A stretch of 12,164 nt of DNA from Pseudomonadota bacterium (GCA_023410295.1 JAEYPY010000025.1:1-12164); one strand, 5' to 3'; positions 1 to 7,052 are shown, numbered from the stretch's first letter. Notes: a model not told the origin generated them from the sequence alone. Program-made: numbers and translations.

Positions 1-21
1 CCCAGCGACATCGGATTGTAT

Positions 22-56
22 AAGGGGCCGCTCGAACGAGCGGCCCCTTTCCTTTG
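22..56 (+). terminator. Strong intrinsic terminator hairpin, probably bidirectional
   Basis: A perfect 13-bp GC-rich stem (22-34 pairing with 37-49) is followed on the plus strand by a pyrimidine run, TTTCCTTT. It lies directly beyond the stop codon of the minus-strand cupin gene, which ends at 60, so it can close that transcript too, although the minus-strand tail is only TTAT. The better T-tract faces rightward, which implies a plus-strand gene ending at or just before the left edge. A TAA in frame at 21-23 might be that gene's stop, but too little sequence is present to call it. Confidence 0.8.
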
Positions 57-59
57 CAA

Positions 60-560
60 CTATTCTTTCGCCGGCGCCTCGTCCGGCCTTTCGCCGTCGA
101 AGTAATCGAGATGGTTTTCGTCGCGCAGGATAGTGCGGTCGAGGCCGCGGATGAGGATCTTGTTGGAGTCGGGATAGACCGCGACTTCATTCGGCTCATG
201 CGTGCCGATCATGATGAAGCGGAACGGCTTGTCGCTGTGATTGATGAGGCAATGCCCCAGCCGTTCGCCGGCTGGAAAGCAGACGTACTCCCCCGCGCGG
301 AGGACATAGCGCTCCTCGCCCCAGCGCAGCGTGCACTCGCCTTCGAGCGCAACGATGTGCTCCTCCTCCATCAGGTGATAGTGGAACGGCACGCTCTGCT
401 TGCCGGGCGCCAGCTCTTCGTACGAGACGCCGACCTTGCGCTTATCCTCGCCGCGTGTGTTCGAGAGAATGCGGAAGCGATTGCCGAAGCGCACGCCTTC
501 GCTGAACTCCTCCCAAGGCACGCTCTCGATAGCGATGGGGCCACGCGGTGTTGCAGTCAT
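60..560 (-). CDS. Cupin-domain protein
   Basis: This is a small single-domain cupin of 166 residues, predicted cytoplasmic, with no signal peptide or membrane segment. The first cupin motif is at about residues 60-74: H60, H62 and E67, then G74, fitting HxHx4Ex6G. The second, looser motif is at 90-107 (G90, P96, G98, H103, N107). Together H60, H62, E67 and H103 would bind one divalent metal. The substrate is unknown: cupins of this form include sugar isomerase-like, dioxygenase and ligand-sensing proteins, and nothing here separates them. The chosen start is ATG at 560. A TTG at 572 would add four residues but lies inside a repeat array. There is no Shine-Dalgarno sequence, because the array abuts the ATG directly. 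It follows petC in the same direction by 78 bases and may be the last gene of that transcript, though no functional link to complex III is evident. Confidence 0.82.
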   Translation of the reverse strand: MTATPRGPIAIESVPWEEFSEGVRFGNRFRILSNTRGEDKRKVGVSYEELAPGKQSVPFHYHLMEEEHIVALEGECTLRWGEERYVLRAGEYVCFPAGERLGHCLINHSDKPFRFIMIGTHEPNEVAVYPDSNKILIRGLDRTILRDENHLDYFDGERPDEAPAKE

Positions 561-634
561 GTCAGTAGTCAATAGTCAGTTGTCAGTAGCCGCGAAAGCG
601 CCGTCTTACTGACTAAGCTCTACTGACCACTGAC
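561..634. repeat. Inverted pair of heptamer tandem-repeat arrays
   Basis: Four exactly adjacent 7-bp units, consensus GTCAGTA, fill 561-588; units 2 and 3 each carry one mismatch. After an 18-bp GC-rich spacer (589-606), four units in the opposite orientation, consensus TACTGAC, fill 607-634. Of these, units 1 and 3 are perfect, unit 4 has one mismatch and unit 2 is degenerate. The arms pair in register, giving a hairpin with one internal loop and a small apical stem (591-593 with 598-600) closed by GAAA on the plus strand. In the minus-strand transcript the mismatched pairs become G-U wobbles, so folding is best in the direction of petC and the cupin gene. It occupies almost the whole gap between those genes. 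Confidence 0.9.
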
Positions 635-638
635 CCGT

Positions 639-1481
639 CTAGTGGCTCTCGCCGCGCCAGACGCCTTTGTACGCCAAGTACATGAGCGCCGCGAGCGCGA
701 TCAGGAACGCCAGCACCACGAAGCCCGTGCGCTTGCGCGTCTCCATGTGCGGGTCGGCGGCCCATTGCAGGAACGCGCTGACATCGGTGGCGTACTGCTC
801 GACCGTCGTCGGCGTGCCGTCGGCGTAAGGCACGGCGCCTTCCGCCAGCGGCGGGGGCATGGCGATCCAGCCGCCCGGGAAGTAGCGGTTGTGGTGCAGC
901 ACGCCTTCGCTCTGCCCGTCATAGCCGATCAGCAGCGAGCGGATGTAGTCCGCCCCGCCATGGCGCGCCGAGGTGATGACGGAGAGATCGGGCGGATAGG
1001 CGCCGCCGTTGGAGGCGCGCGCGGCGATCTCGTTCGGGAACGGACTGCGGAAGCGATCGGAGATGCGGCCCGGGCGATCGGTCGGCTGACCGCTGTTCGG
1101 ATCGGTATCGGTGATCGTCACCGCTTCAGCGATGGCGCGGACATAAGGATTGTCGACGACATCGACGAACGCGCCGCCATGCGCCGGCTTGCCGACGACA
1201 AGCTCAGGCTCGCCCGTTTCATGGTTCTGCACGCGATAGACCGCGAACGGCCCGCCCTCTTCGCCGAGGTGGCGATACGCGAGGTGGTCCATGCCATGGC
1301 AGGACGCGCAGACTTGGTTGTAGACCTGGAAGCCGCGTTGCACCTGGCCCATGTCGTATGAGCCGACGGGGCTGTCGAAGCTATACGGATAATCGTGCGG
1401 ATGCTCCGCCTCGCTGGCGGCGAAGGCGACGCCGACAGCAACGATTGCGACCGCCGCAGCGGCGGTGAGAGCGCGCAACAT
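639..1481 (-). CDS. petC: Cytochrome c1, complex III
   Basis: This is the membrane-anchored c-type haem subunit of the cytochrome bc1 complex. It takes electrons from the Rieske protein and passes them to soluble or membrane cytochrome c in the periplasm. The 280-residue length is normal. A Sec signal peptide covers about residues 1-22. The haem-binding CASCH gives C58, C61 and H62, and the likely axial methionine is M208 in IAMPPPL. One C-terminal transmembrane helix at about 253-271 is followed by a short basic cytoplasmic tail. The start is ATG at 1481, whose A is shared with the petB stop (TGATG); AAGGGG lies seven bases upstream. A GTG one codon earlier is too close to that site. This is the third gene of petABC, translationally coupled to petB. 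Confidence 0.96.
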   Translation of the reverse strand: MLRALTAAAAVAIVAVGVAFAASEAEHPHDYPYSFDSPVGSYDMGQVQRGFQVYNQVCASCHGMDHLAYRHLGEEGGPFAVYRVQNHETGEPELVVGKPAHGGAFVDVVDNPYVRAIAEAVTITDTDPNSGQPTDRPGRISDRFRSPFPNEIAARASNGGAYPPDLSVITSARHGGADYIRSLLIGYDGQSEGVLHHNRYFPGGWIAMPPPLAEGAVPYADGTPTTVEQYATDVSAFLQWAADPHMETRKRTGFVVLAFLIALAALMYLAYKGVWRGESH

Positions 1482-3082
1482 CACACAGCCCCTTGCGATT
1501 GACCGGAATTGGTCACCGGCTTGGCGATCGTATCCGGGACCCGGCCCGGCTTTTCGCGCAGGCCCAGGATCGGCAGGATCACGAGGAAGAACAGGAAGTA
1601 ATAGAGCGTCGCCACCTGCGAGAGCGTCGTCACCGTGAAGGTGTATGGCACATGCCGGGTGACGCTGAAGAACGGCGTCGCCTGACCAACGCTCTCCTTC
1701 AGCGCGGCAATTTCAGTCTCGAGTTCATCAATGTTCGCGGCAGTGACGGTCCGCGTCTCCTGGGCGCCGCCGAGCACGCCGGTGGCGACGCCGGCGCGTG
1801 CGCTTTCGCGCTGCACGGCCGTCATGGTTGCGCCTTGCTGGCTCAGCGCATCGCGCGCGGCTTGCGCGGATTCATCGAACTGCGAGGCACCCGGGGCGTT
1901 GATGGCGCGGGTGACGACGTTGCCGCCCTGCATCCAAGTCAGCGTTGCGGTGAAGTCGCCGGCCTTGGCGATGATGCGCCCGGGGTTTTGACCACCGCAC
2001 CAGCCCAGCACGAGGCAGGCGACGACGAAGATCAGGAAAAACTGACGCGCGATCGGGCGGTAGCGCATCGAACGCACGCGCGAAGTGTCGATCCACGGCA
2101 GCACGAACAGCACCGCGATCGAGGCGAACATGGCCAGCACGCCGCCAAGACGGGAGTCGATCGGGCCGACGTTGAAGTCGATCGCGCGCAGGATCGCGTA
2201 GAACGGCAGCAAGTACCATTCCGGGACGATTTCCGGCGGCGTCTGCAGCGGGTTGGCCGGGATGAAGTTGTCGGCGTGGCCGAGCGCATCCGGCATGTAG
2301 AAGATGAAGGTCGCGAACAGGATGACGAACAGCACCGTCGCGAAGAGGTCCTTCATCGTCGCGTGCGGCGTGAACGGCACAGTGTCGGCCTTCGACTTCA
2401 CATCGACGCCAGCCGGGTTGTTCTGCCCTGCTTCATGCAGCGCCCAGACGTGCAGCACGACGACGCCTGCGATCACGAACGGCAGCAGATAGTGCAGCGA
2501 GAAGAAGCGGTTGAGCGTCGGCTGGTCGATCGCCGCGCCGCCGCGGATCCACTCTTGGATGCTCTCGCCGACCAGCGGCAGCGCGCCCAGGATGTTGGTG
2601 ATGACGGTTGCGCCCCAGAAGCTCATCTGGCCCCACGGCAGCGTGTAGCCAAGGAAGCCGGTGACGACCATGAGCAGGTAGATGATGCAGCCCAGGATCC
2701 AGAGCAGCTCGCGCGGGGCCTTGTAGGACCCGTAATAGAGACCGCGGAACATGTGGATGTAGACGGCCAGGAAGAACATCGAGGCGCCGACGGCGTGCAT
2801 GTTCTGAATCAGCCAGCCGAACGGCACGTCGCGTTCGATGCGCTGCACGCTGGCGAAGGCGTGATCGATGTGCGGCACGTAGTGCATGGCCAGCACGACG
2901 CCGGAGACGATCTGCACAACGAGGCAGAGCGACAGCATGGCGCCGAACGTCCACCAATAATTGAGGTTACGCGGCGTCGGATAAGCGACGAAGCTGTCGT
3001 ACGAGAGCCGGATGATTGGCAGGCGCTTGTCCAGCCAGCGGGTGAAGCCCGTTTTCGGCTCGTAGGTGGATGGTCCGCTCAC
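1481..3082 (-). CDS. petB: Cytochrome b, complex III, with an unusual insertion
   Basis: This is the central membrane subunit of cytochrome bc1, carrying two b haems and the Qo and Qi quinone sites. It has eight predicted transmembrane helices. The haem ligands are seen as H96/H110 in helix B and H197/H211 in helix D, each pair 14 apart as in the family. The Qo-site PEWY is at 287-290. At 533 residues it is about 100 longer than typical alphaproteobacterial cytochrome b (about 430). The extra sequence is at about 366-475, between helices G and H, replacing the short loop that normally follows GGQP. By standard topology it would be periplasmic. It holds two polar, probably helical stretches (about 403-430 and 450-467). 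The start is GTG at 3082 with GGGGAG seven bases upstream. It lies 16 bases after petA and overlaps the petC start. Confidence 0.96.
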   Translation of the reverse strand: MSGPSTYEPKTGFTRWLDKRLPIIRLSYDSFVAYPTPRNLNYWWTFGAMLSLCLVVQIVSGVVLAMHYVPHIDHAFASVQRIERDVPFGWLIQNMHAVGASMFFLAVYIHMFRGLYYGSYKAPRELLWILGCIIYLLMVVTGFLGYTLPWGQMSFWGATVITNILGALPLVGESIQEWIRGGAAIDQPTLNRFFSLHYLLPFVIAGVVVLHVWALHEAGQNNPAGVDVKSKADTVPFTPHATMKDLFATVLFVILFATFIFYMPDALGHADNFIPANPLQTPPEIVPEWYLLPFYAILRAIDFNVGPIDSRLGGVLAMFASIAVLFVLPWIDTSRVRSMRYRPIARQFFLIFVVACLVLGWCGGQNPGRIIAKAGDFTATLTWMQGGNVVTRAINAPGASQFDESAQAARDALSQQGATMTAVQRESARAGVATGVLGGAQETRTVTAANIDELETEIAALKESVGQATPFFSVTRHVPYTFTVTTLSQVATLYYFLFFLVILPILGLREKPGRVPDTIAKPVTNSGQSQGAV

Positions 3083-3098
3083 TTAGAGGCTCCCCGGC

Positions 3099-3659
3099 TC
3101 AGCCGATGCGGATGGAAGTGTCATTGAGGAAGACGTACGGCGCAGGCGGCAGATTGGCCGGCGCCGGACCGCGGCGAATGCGGCCCGAGGTGTCGTAGTC
3201 CGAGCCGTGGCACGGGCAGAACCAGCCGCCGTACTGCGAGCCTTCGACGAACGTCGGCACGCAACCCAGGTGCGTGCAATTGGCTTCGATGATCAGCCAT
3301 TCCGGACGCCCAGCCTGGCCATCGGCCTGCTGAATGCGCTCGGCGTCCGATTGCGGATCCTTGAGGCTGGCGAAATCATCGCGCTGCGCAGAAGAAATCT
3401 CCGTTGGCGTGCGGTGACGCACGAACACCGGCTTGCCCTGCCACATCACCTTGATCTGCTGGCCCGGCACGACGGCGGTCAGATCGACTTCGGTGGTAGA
3501 CAGCGCGCGCGTGTCCGCCGCCGGGTTCATCTGATCGATGAACGGCCAGATGGTCGCGGCGACGCCCACAGCGCCAACGGCGCCGGCGGCGATATAGATA
3601 AAGTCGCGCCGGGTCGTCTCCGTATCCGCGTGCGCGTCGATCGGCTTTGCGTCAGCCAC
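3099..3659 (-). CDS. petA: Ubiquinol-cytochrome c reductase Rieske iron-sulfur subunit
   Basis: This is the Rieske [2Fe-2S] subunit of complex III. It oxidises ubiquinol at the Qo site and shuttles the electron to cytochrome c1. Length is 186 residues. A twin-arginine signal-anchor (R17-R18 in RRDF, hydrophobic 20-40) keeps the protein membrane-bound with its head domain in the periplasm. The cluster ligands are visible in CTHLGC (C128, H130, with C133) and CPCHGS (C148, H151, with C150); C133 and C150 would form the usual disulfide. S153 and Y155 match residues that raise the cluster potential. The start is GTG at 3659 with AAGGA six bases upstream. It is the first gene of petABC, divergent from trmL across 135 bases; I could not identify a convincing promoter there. 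Confidence 0.96.
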   Translation of the reverse strand: MADAKPIDAHADTETTRRDFIYIAAGAVGAVGVAATIWPFIDQMNPAADTRALSTTEVDLTAVVPGQQIKVMWQGKPVFVRHRTPTEISSAQRDDFASLKDPQSDAERIQQADGQAGRPEWLIIEANCTHLGCVPTFVEGSQYGGWFCPCHGSDYDTSGRIRRGPAPANLPPAPYVFLNDTSIRIG

Positions 3660-3794
3660 TGCCCGTCCTTCTCCCGGCCTTGGTTCGGCGGCGAAGCTAG
3701 GCTAGTCCGGGCAGACAAACTCGCGGCGCGTCGCCGCATGCTCGCCACTCAAGCACCCGATTCAGCCCAGATTCTCCGGCGCGGAGGCCATAAC

Positions 3795-4256
3795 GTGCGG
3801 CTCGCCCTCTATCAACCGGACATACCCCAGAACCTGGGCGCGGCCATTCGCCTCTCTGCCTGCTTGGGGGTGGCGCTCGACATCATCGAGCCCTGCGGCT
3901 TTCCGCTTACGGACGGTGCGCTGAAGCGCGCGGCGCTCGATTACGGAGAGCGCGCCCGCGTCGCCCGGCACGCCAGCCTCGCCGCCTTCCGTGCGGCGCC
4001 GGAACGAAAGGGCGGGCGACTGGTGCTGGTGGAAACGGACGGCGCGGTCAGCTTCCAGGACTTCTCGTTTTCCACAGGCGACACCCTGCTGCTCGGTCGC
4101 GAGAGCGCGGGCTCGCCGGCTGAGGTCTATGAAGCGGCTCAGGTCAGCGTCCGGGTTCCCATGGTGCGCGGCTTGCGCTCTCTCAATGTGATCGTCGCAG
4201 GGGCCATCGTATTGACCGAGGCGATGCGCCAGACCGGCGCCTGGGAGAAGTTCTGA
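3795..4256 (+). CDS. trmL: tRNA (cytidine(34)-2'-O)-methyltransferase, TrmL-like
   Basis: This is a SPOUT-fold methyltransferase that 2'-O-methylates the wobble nucleotide of certain tRNA-Leu isoacceptors, using S-adenosylmethionine. Length is 153 residues, normal for the family. Family signatures are the N-terminal RLALYQPDIPQNLG, IIEPCGFPL at 30-38, the knot segment GRESAGSP at 101-108, and the segment at about 121-148 (VPMVRGLRSLN, then the helix ending EAMRQ). The start chosen is GTG at 3795, because GGAGG lies seven bases upstream and the protein then begins exactly where homologues begin. An in-frame ATG at 3738 would add 19 residues with no ribosome site. An open frame extends further back to 3207 but is antisense to petA. 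The next gene, hemF, begins four bases after its stop, so the two are probably co-transcribed. Confidence 0.9.
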   Translation: MRLALYQPDIPQNLGAAIRLSACLGVALDIIEPCGFPLTDGALKRAALDYGERARVARHASLAAFRAAPERKGGRLVLVETDGAVSFQDFSFSTGDTLLLGRESAGSPAEVYEAAQVSVRVPMVRGLRSLNVIVAGAIVLTEAMRQTGAWEKF

Positions 4257-4260
4257 GGTG

Positions 4261-5145
4261 ATGGACGAACGGAAAGCGCGGGCCAAAGCCTGGTTCGAAG
4301 AGTTGCGCGATCAGATCTGCGCCGCGTTCGAACGGCTCGAGGACGAGGCGCCGGCCGATCTCTATCCCGGCGCGCCCGGCCGTTTCGTGCGCACGCCGTG
4401 GAGGCGCGGCGATGGCGCGAGCGATCAGGGCGGCGGCGTCGCCGGCATGATGCGCGGGCGCTTCTTCGAGAAGGTCGGCGTGCACGTCAGCACCGTGCAC
4501 GGTGAGTTCTCAGCCGATTTCGCCAAGAGCATTCCGGGCGCGGCGGAAGATCCAAGCTTCTGGGCCTCCGGCATTTCGCTCATCGCCCATATGCGCAACC
4601 CGCACTGCCCCGCCGCGCATATGAACACGCGTCACATCGTCACCACGCAATGGTGGTTCGGTGGCGGCGGCGATCTCAATCCCACGCAAGCCTATCAGCG
4701 CGACGAAGCAAGCGAAGACGCGCGCGCGTTTCACGCGCCATACCAGGACACCTGCGAAGCGCACGAGCCCGGCCTTTACGCGCGCTACAAAAAATGGGCA
4801 GACGAATATTTCTGGCTGCCGCATCGCAGCGAGCCGCGCGGCGTCGGCGGCATCTTCTACGACCACCACAATAGCGGCCGCGACAAAAGCGAAGACAGCT
4901 GGGAGCGCGACTTCGCCTTCACACAAGCCGTCGGCCGCGCGTTCCTCGCCGCCTATCCGCCGCTGCTGCGCAAATACATGGGCAAACCGTGGAGCGAAGC
5001 CGAGCGCGAGGAGCAACTTGTGCAACGCGGCCGCTACGTGGAGTTCAACCTACTCTACGACCGCGGCACGACGTTCGGCCTGAAGACAGGCGGCAATGTC
5101 GAGAGCATCCTCTCCAGCATGCCGCCCGTGGCGAAGTGGCCTTAG
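4261..5145 (+). CDS. hemF: Oxygen-dependent coproporphyrinogen III oxidase
   Basis: This cytoplasmic enzyme converts coproporphyrinogen III to protoporphyrinogen IX by two oxygen-dependent decarboxylations, late in haem synthesis. Length is 294 residues, as usual for HemF. Conserved blocks are clear: the NPHCPAAHMNTR segment at 113-124 with the active-site histidine H120, WWFGGGGDLNP at 131-141, EPRGVGGIFYDHH at 191-203, and the signature RGRYVEFNLLYDRGT at 256-270 followed by FGLKTGG. The ATG at 4261 follows the trmL stop by four bases. GGGAGAAG, ending about 11 bases upstream, is a possible ribosome site, and a GTG one codon earlier is an alternative. Its stop is one base from the stop of the convergent doc gene. 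Haem supply suits the bc1 genes nearby, but the two sets are on opposite strands. Confidence 0.95.
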   Translation: MDERKARAKAWFEELRDQICAAFERLEDEAPADLYPGAPGRFVRTPWRRGDGASDQGGGVAGMMRGRFFEKVGVHVSTVHGEFSADFAKSIPGAAEDPSFWASGISLIAHMRNPHCPAAHMNTRHIVTTQWWFGGGGDLNPTQAYQRDEASEDARAFHAPYQDTCEAHEPGLYARYKKWADEYFWLPHRSEPRGVGGIFYDHHNSGRDKSEDSWERDFAFTQAVGRAFLAAYPPLLRKYMGKPWSEAEREEQLVQRGRYVEFNLLYDRGTTFGLKTGGNVESILSSMPPVAKWP

Positions 5146-5146
5146 G

Positions 5147-5533
5147 CTAACGCGCCTCCACATTATCGCGCAGCCACGCCGCGAACTCGGCTTCATCGAT
5201 CTCGCTCGCAGCGAGGGCGAGCATCATAGCCAAGCACTCTTCGTCCGAAGCGATAAGCTCGTAGCTGTTTGCAGCGAGAAAAAGTTCGCACGCCACAAAG
5301 GCTGTGCGCTTGTTTCCGTCAGTGAAAGGGTGGTTGCGCGCGATGCCGAACGCGTACGCGCCTGCAAGCGCGGCCACATCGCTTTCGCCATAAGCGAAAA
5401 GATTCTGCGGCCGCGCTAGCGCGGATTCGAGCAAACCTTGATCACGCACGCCGCGCGCGCCGCCATGCTCAGCGAGCTGGCGGTCATGAACAGCGAGAAT
5501 GAGGTCCTTGGGGAGCCGACGCGGCTCGGTCAT
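5147..5533 (-). CDS. doc: Doc-type (death-on-curing) Fic-fold toxin
   Basis: This is the toxin of a type II toxin-antitoxin pair. The 128-residue protein is a compact all-helical Fic/Doc domain. The N-terminal segment (HDRQLAEHGG, then RDQGLLESALARP at about 30-42) is typical of Doc proteins. The catalytic loop HPFTDGNKRTA lies at 68-78, with H68, D72, N74, K75 and R76. True Fic AMP-transferases have GNGR; a lysine at this point is characteristic of Doc, which phosphorylates elongation factor Tu and so blocks translation. That activity is inferred here. Its ATG overlaps the antitoxin stop by four bases (ATGA), so translation is coupled. The motif is intact, so the toxin is probably functional. 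Confidence 0.9.
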   Translation of the reverse strand: MTEPRRLPKDLILAVHDRQLAEHGGARGVRDQGLLESALARPQNLFAYGESDVAALAGAYAFGIARNHPFTDGNKRTAFVACELFLAANSYELIASDEECLAMMLALAASEIDEAEFAAWLRDNVEAR

Positions 5534-5838
5534 TGAGCCAGCGCCTTCAGCACGCGGCGGCGCTTGCGCATGATCTCGTCGGCCAGCTTCATCAGCTCGG
5601 CGGTATCTTCGTCAGCAGCTTTGAGAGCCACACCGTCAGGTGCGTCGCTCACCGTCAGCTCATCGCCTTCACCGACCCGGAGCTTCGCCAGCACATCCTT
5701 CGGCAGAACCACGCCCAGCGAGTTGCCGATCTTGCGGACTTTCAACGTACGGCCGGACGGCTTCGCGGGCGCTTGCGCCTGGAAGCCTGCCTGTTCGCCG
5801 TCGCTGACGCCCTTGGGCTTCTTGGTTTCGTCGGTCAT
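5530..5838 (-). CDS. AbrB/MazE-type antitoxin
   Basis: This is the cognate antitoxin and probable autorepressor of the Doc-like toxin. It has 102 residues. A polar, probably disordered N-terminal stretch (1-29) precedes a SpoVT/AbrB swapped-hairpin DNA-binding domain at about 31-72, recognised by KVRKIGNSLGVVLPKDVLAKL and GDELTV. A charged helical tail (77-100) would wrap and neutralise the toxin. Doc is classically paired with Phd, so this is a mixed pairing, though AbrB-Doc pairs are known to occur. The start is the only ATG in the frame, at 5838. No Shine-Dalgarno sequence precedes it, and a promoter -10 element ends six bases upstream, so the mRNA is probably leaderless. A palindromic operator overlaps that promoter. 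Confidence 0.88.
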   Translation of the reverse strand: MTDETKKPKGVSDGEQAGFQAQAPAKPSGRTLKVRKIGNSLGVVLPKDVLAKLRVGEGDELTVSDAPDGVALKAADEDTAELMKLADEIMRKRRRVLKALAQ

Positions 5839-5844
5839 GCCAGC

Positions 5845-5873
5845 AATCTATGTTATTACGCATGTTATAACAA
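5845..5873 (-). promoter_or_regulatory. Promoter and operator of the antitoxin-toxin operon
   Basis: On the minus strand TTGTTA (5873-5868) and TAGATT (5850-5845), 17 bases apart, resemble -35 and -10 elements. The DNA between and over them holds an inverted repeat, TGTTAT at 5851-5856 and ATAACA at 5867-5872. The second half is itself a perfect 10-bp palindrome, TGTTATAACA (5863-5872), and ATGTTAT recurs 12 bases apart (5850 and 5862). Such a site is where an AbrB-type antitoxin would bind to repress its own operon. It is also AT-rich against a GC-rich background. The -10 ends six bases before the antitoxin ATG, placing transcription start at about the start codon. Confidence 0.65.
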
Positions 5874-5912
5874 GGAGCGCCAGCGGCCTTTTTCTTGCGT
5901 GAGGCGAGCGCC

Positions 5913-7052
5913 ATGGCCGCTATTCCCTACCCCCAAGACCTCAAACCACTGACTTCGCTACGTTTTCTCGCAGCGTTCTGGGTGCTGCTGTACCATTTCA
6001 AGGACCATCTCGGGCTCGGCCTGGGACAGTTCGGCCTGATCGCGGACGGCTATCTGGGGGTCGATCTCTTCTTCACCCTCTCCGGCTTCATCCTGGCGCA
6101 CGTCTATCTCCAGAGCCTCGAGGGCGGGCGCTTCGGCTATGCGGGCTTCCTCAAGAACCGGATCGCCCGCGTGTACCCGATGCATCTGGCCGCGCTGGCT
6201 GCGATGATCGTGCTCTACCTGGGCGCAACCGCGCTCGGCGCCGGAGTGGGCTCGCCGGAAGCATTCAAGCTGAGCGATCTGCCGGCGCATCTCTTCATGG
6301 TGCACGCGTGGGGCGCGACGGGCGCCGTTGGCTGGAATTTCCCGTCCTGGTCGATCAGCGCCGAATGGGCGGCGTATCTCCTCTTTCCGCTGGTCGCCGC
6401 GCTGGTGCTGAAGGCGCAGCGCTGGTCCGGCGCGGTCGCGCTTGGCGCGCTGGCGCTTTGCCTTCTGTCCTTCGCCGCGCTCGACACTCTGCATCACGTG
6501 CTGCCATGGGTCGGCCGCGATTTTTCACAGATGACGGCGCAGATCGGCGCGTTGCGCATCCTGCCATCCTTCCTGCTCGGCGTTGCGCTTTACGCCTTCG
6601 GCCGCACGCACAGCGCGCCGCGCGCTTGGGCTTGGCCGATTGCGCTTGGCTCAGCTGCGTGGATCGGCGCCGTCGCCTCGTTTGGCCTCTGGGAAGGCTT
6701 GGTGTGGTTCGGCATCGCCGGCTTGCTTTATGGTCTTGCCGAAACCGCGCGCCATCAGATCGATGCGCCGATGAGCGGGCGCGTGTTCGTCTTTCTCGGC
6801 GCGGCCAGCTACGCGCTCTACATGATCCACTTGCCGATCGACATCGTCTGGTTTCACACGCTCGAACGCTTTGGCGTGACGGAAGCGTCGGACATCGGCG
6901 TGCGCATCGCCGCGCTTGTCGGTGTCTTCATCGCCTGCATCAGCGTCTCAGCCGTCGCTTATCTCTGGCTTGAAGAACCGGCGCGCAACTGGATCCGCAA
7001 GCTCGAACTTCCAAGCCTGCGCCGCCGTGGCGCGCTCAATCCTCAGAGCTGA
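5913..7052 (+). CDS. Acyltransferase-3 family membrane protein (OafA/YrhL-like)
   Basis: This is an integral inner-membrane O-acyltransferase of 379 residues with about ten predicted helices. Proteins of this family usually transfer acetyl or similar groups to cell-surface polysaccharides or other exported molecules. The substrate here is unknown. Family motifs are R17 and H28 in LRFLAAFWVLLYHF, GVDLFFTLSGFIL at 49-61, FLKNRIARVYPMH at 79-91, WSISAEWAAYLLFP at 146-159, YALYMIHLPI at 300-309 and EEPARNWIR at 354-362. There is no added SGNH domain. The ATG at 5913 has GAGG eight bases upstream; a TTG at 5895 is a poorer start. It diverges from the antitoxin gene across 74 bases, so the toxin-antitoxin operator could influence it. 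Its last 10 bases overlap the 3' end of the convergent metallopeptidase gene. Confidence 0.9.
   Translation: MAAIPYPQDLKPLTSLRFLAAFWVLLYHFKDHLGLGLGQFGLIADGYLGVDLFFTLSGFILAHVYLQSLEGGRFGYAGFLKNRIARVYPMHLAALAAMIVLYLGATALGAGVGSPEAFKLSDLPAHLFMVHAWGATGAVGWNFPSWSISAEWAAYLLFPLVAALVLKAQRWSGAVALGALALCLLSFAALDTLHHVLPWVGRDFSQMTAQIGALRILPSFLLGVALYAFGRTHSAPRAWAWPIALGSAAWIGAVASFGLWEGLVWFGIAGLLYGLAETARHQIDAPMSGRVFVFLGAASYALYMIHLPIDIVWFHTLERFGVTEASDIGVRIAALVGVFIACISVSAVAYLWLEEPARNWIRKLELPSLRRRGALNPQS

Noticed and set aside
54..575. 173-codon plus-strand frame
   Set aside because: Antisense shadow of the cupin gene, which has intact metal-binding motifs.
1493..3127. 544-codon open frame on the plus strand
   Set aside because: It is antisense to cytochrome b, rich in Arg, His, Asp and Glu with no motif, and is a typical mirror frame of a high-GC gene.
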